Below are positions 13,302 through 14,775 of a stretch of 14,775 nt of DNA, one piece after another. The translations under genes were made by a program, and so were the position numbers. The notes below the pieces were generated by a model. It was given only the letters and a program-made list of their open reading frames with translations. It was not told where the DNA came from and did not search any database. The stretch's first letter is position 1, and each line of letters opens with the position of its first letter. Source of the stretch: Thermoplasmata archaeon (GTDB lineage: Archaea > Thermoplasmatota > Thermoplasmata > Halarchaeoplasmatales > Halarchaeoplasmataceae); assembly GCA_019594025.1 (NCBI GenBank), contig JAFDUB010000033.1:1-14775 (forward strand), in the 5' to 3' direction.

Positions 13302-14591
13302 TTAAGAGGGACCAATCATGATCTCTTTTCGTGAAGCTTGCTCTACGGTATCCCTAAGCTCTTCGGGGCAGGAAACCATGAGAACCCATGAATGGGACGG
13401 ACGTTTCTGAAGGGCTCGACAGAGGGGGCTGTACTTGTACATATCGTTTAATCGCCCTTTGTCCAGTACTTTTATGTTAGTTTTCTCTAACCTCGGCTCT
13501 GAGAGTTTCAGTTCTCGGTTGGGAATATCTACTATTACCTTGTTTGGTGAGATGTGTTTCCTCGATGCAATACGTTTCTCTAGAGCTCGGATGGAATCGA
13601 TGGTTCCGAATTCAGACGATTCTATGCCTTTCGCCTCTTTTACCGTGTCTGGTGTGAGTGTAAAACATTTTTTGTACAGTCGTCGTTGTTTCAACCTGTT
13701 GACTATCTCTTCCTGAAAACCGCCCTTTCCTTTCAACGTGCATAACAGCTCCCAATCGGTCATTCGGTACAGTTCGTTGAAATTTTCATCACTTGAAGTA
13801 ACCGCCTTTGCAAGCATCAACTCCGCTATTCGAGCGGTTTTGTGCAGGTACACAGATGAGAACATCAAACTACGGGCGACGAGCATCCCTTCCACTGCGG
13901 AAACACCACCCTTTGTTATCACAAGATCTCCGTTGTGTATCTCCACGGTTTGCAGAAGTCTCTCGAGGTCGATTATACCATGGGCTGCACCGGTGTAGTG
14001 TGAATCTCTCAGTAGATAATCTATCTGGTCGACGTCTATCGGTCCGTGTATCATATGGTAGAGGTAATCCTCCTCACCGAAGTAGGCTTGACCTTTGTGT
14101 ACGTTTATATCGTCGAATACCGGTGTGTCTTGCTTACCTTTAACTAGGTCTGCGATGTCCGACGGAATCATACTATTGTCTTCCAAAATTTCAGGTATCG
14201 TAGGACAATCCCTATCCTCGGTGTACATGTCCCCTAGGATCAGCTCTTTTGTAATGTCCATATGGTCCTTACCCGATTCGTGTGCGAGAATACTCTCCAG
14301 GGTATGGCTGAAGGGTGCGTGACCGATGTCGTGTAGAAGTGCGGCGGCCATAACGGTGTGTTTTTCATGTTCTTGGAGAGCCAAAGCATCCGCCATCCTT
14401 TCGGCTACTCTGTAAGCTCCTATTGAGTGTTCTAATCGGGTGTGGTTGGCTCCTGGAAATACCAGTTTGGTAAGTCCGAGCTGGCTTATACTGTGTAATC
14501 GCTGGATCTCGGGTGTCTCGAGAAGCTCTAAGAAAGGACCGTAGAATCGTATACTACCGTGTACCGTATCTTGAACCGTCTTGTAATACAT
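13302..14591 (-). CDS. HD-domain phosphohydrolase, SAMHD1/dNTPase-like
   Basis: A 429-residue protein of the HD superfamily group that includes SAMHD1 and bacterial/archaeal dNTP triphosphohydrolases. The start, VQDTVHGSIRFYGPFLELLETPEIQRL, and ANHTRLEHSIG are typical of that group. Metal residues are His55 (LEHSIG), His87-Asp88 (LLHDIGH) and an Asp in IDVDQIDYLLRD (185-196). Such enzymes cleave dNTPs to deoxynucleoside and triphosphate, often with allosteric nucleotide control; the substrate here is not proven. The ATG at 14591 is chosen over the TTG one codon earlier. A TATA-like box centred near 14619 predicts transcription from about 14593, so the mRNA is probably leaderless. Its relation to the downstream HTH-ACT gene appears to be only neighbourhood. 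Confidence 0.87.
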   Translation of the reverse strand: MYYKTVQDTVHGSIRFYGPFLELLETPEIQRLHSISQLGLTKLVFPGANHTRLEHSIGAYRVAERMADALALQEHEKHTVMAAALLHDIGHAPFSHTLESILAHESGKDHMDITKELILGDMYTEDRDCPTIPEILEDNSMIPSDIADLVKGKQDTPVFDDINVHKGQAYFGEEDYLYHMIHGPIDVDQIDYLLRDSHYTGAAHGIIDLERLLQTVEIHNGDLVITKGGVSAVEGMLVARSLMFSSVYLHKTARIAELMLAKAVTSSDENFNELYRMTDWELLCTLKGKGGFQEEIVNRLKQRRLYKKCFTLTPDTVKEAKGIESSEFGTIDSIRALEKRIASRKHISPNKVIVDIPNRELKLSEPRLEKTNIKVLDKGRLNDMYKYSPLCRALQKRPSHSWVLMVSCPEELRDTVEQASRKEIMIGPS

Positions 14592-14612
14592 CAAAAAAGG
14601 TATTGTTAGTTA

Positions 14613-14625
14613 CTTATTTAAAATA
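14613..14625 (-). promoter_or_regulatory. TATA-like promoter of the HD phosphohydrolase gene
   Basis: The minus strand reads TATTTTAAATAAG. Its centre is 26-28 bases from the start codon at 14591, so the transcript probably begins at or within two bases of the ATG, and no ribosome binding site is seen. Confidence 0.55.
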
Positions 14626-14718
14626 CCCGATGACGACACTTTTTAATTTCTTCGGAATCGGTACTTTTTTCGTAGGATCATTTTGTTTTCGAAGAATGTA
14701 GTTAATTTTTCCATCACA

Positions 14719-14775
14719 CTAAACACGTTTTACCATCTCAATCGCACCCATCTCATTGATTCTGGCTGTAAATAC
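14719..14775 (-). CDS. Possible C-terminal end of an unidentified gene, cut by the window edge
   Basis: On the minus strand a frame open from the window edge gives VFTARINEMGAIEMVKRV before a TAG at 14721-14719. The composition looks protein-like, and the following AT-rich stretch down to the HD promoter looks intergenic. Eighteen residues are too few to name a family. The other two minus frames stop within 15 codons; a chance ORF is not excluded. Confidence 0.3.
   Translation of the reverse strand, partial: VFTARINEMGAIEMVKRV

Noticed and set aside
13302..14594. tRNA, CRISPR, IS or phage genes around the HD phosphohydrolase suggesting a defence island
   Set aside because: SAMHD1-like dNTPases can act in defence, but no other defence gene, repeat array or mobile element is visible, and the neighbours are metabolic and regulatory.

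Overview
The window looks like an archaeal chromosome segment, probably of a euryarchaeal or Thermoplasmatota-like lineage; no marker allows a firmer placement. The evidence is archaeal-type pantoate kinase, a DUF357 protein, a HerA-type hexameric ATPase, a TrpB2-type tryptophan synthase beta chain, an HTH-ACT regulator of the TrpY type, TATA-like boxes about 25 bases upstream of genes (several apparently leaderless), and GGAGGTGAT-like ribosome binding sites inside operons. No tRNA, rRNA, CRISPR array, insertion sequence or phage gene was recognised, and no gene-free stretch exceeds 300 bases.

Layout: (1) 1-1003, plus strand: the tail of a probable CoaBC-type phosphopantothenate-cysteine ligase, overlapping by ATGA a pantoate kinase, so a CoA biosynthesis unit. 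(2) 3533-1005, minus strand: a two-TM zinc-ribbon protein with very acidic tails, a hairpin/T-tract terminator, then a HerA-like ATPase followed 5 bases later by a DUF357 gene. (3) 3755-11254, plus strand: one tightly packed histidine operon, hisZ-G-D-B-H-A-F-IE-C plus a HAD phosphatase. All junctions overlap or have gaps of at most 4 bases. It encodes every step from PRPP and ATP to histidine if the HAD protein is the histidinol-phosphate phosphatase. (4) 14591-11268, minus strand: a SAMHD1-like HD phosphohydrolase, the HTH-ACT regulator, and trpB2, converging on the his operon with only 13 bases between them.

The most interesting signal is regulatory. The same 16-bp dyad, TGTAC-N6-GTACA, occurs between the his promoter region and the hisZ ribosome binding site (3719-3734) and just upstream of the trpB2 TATA box (12694-12709). 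The second copy lies beside the gene for the TrpY-like regulator. TGTACA is the known TRP-box core bound by TrpY in Methanothermobacter. The window therefore suggests a single amino-acid-sensing ACT regulator that controls both histidine synthesis and trpB2, a cross-pathway extension of the TrpY system. A short upstream ORF with one Trp codon, starting at the predicted trpB2 transcription start and overlapping the trpB2 start, may add a second layer. Start sites for several genes were moved from the longest ORF to internal codons using ribosome binding sites, TATA spacing and family N-termini.
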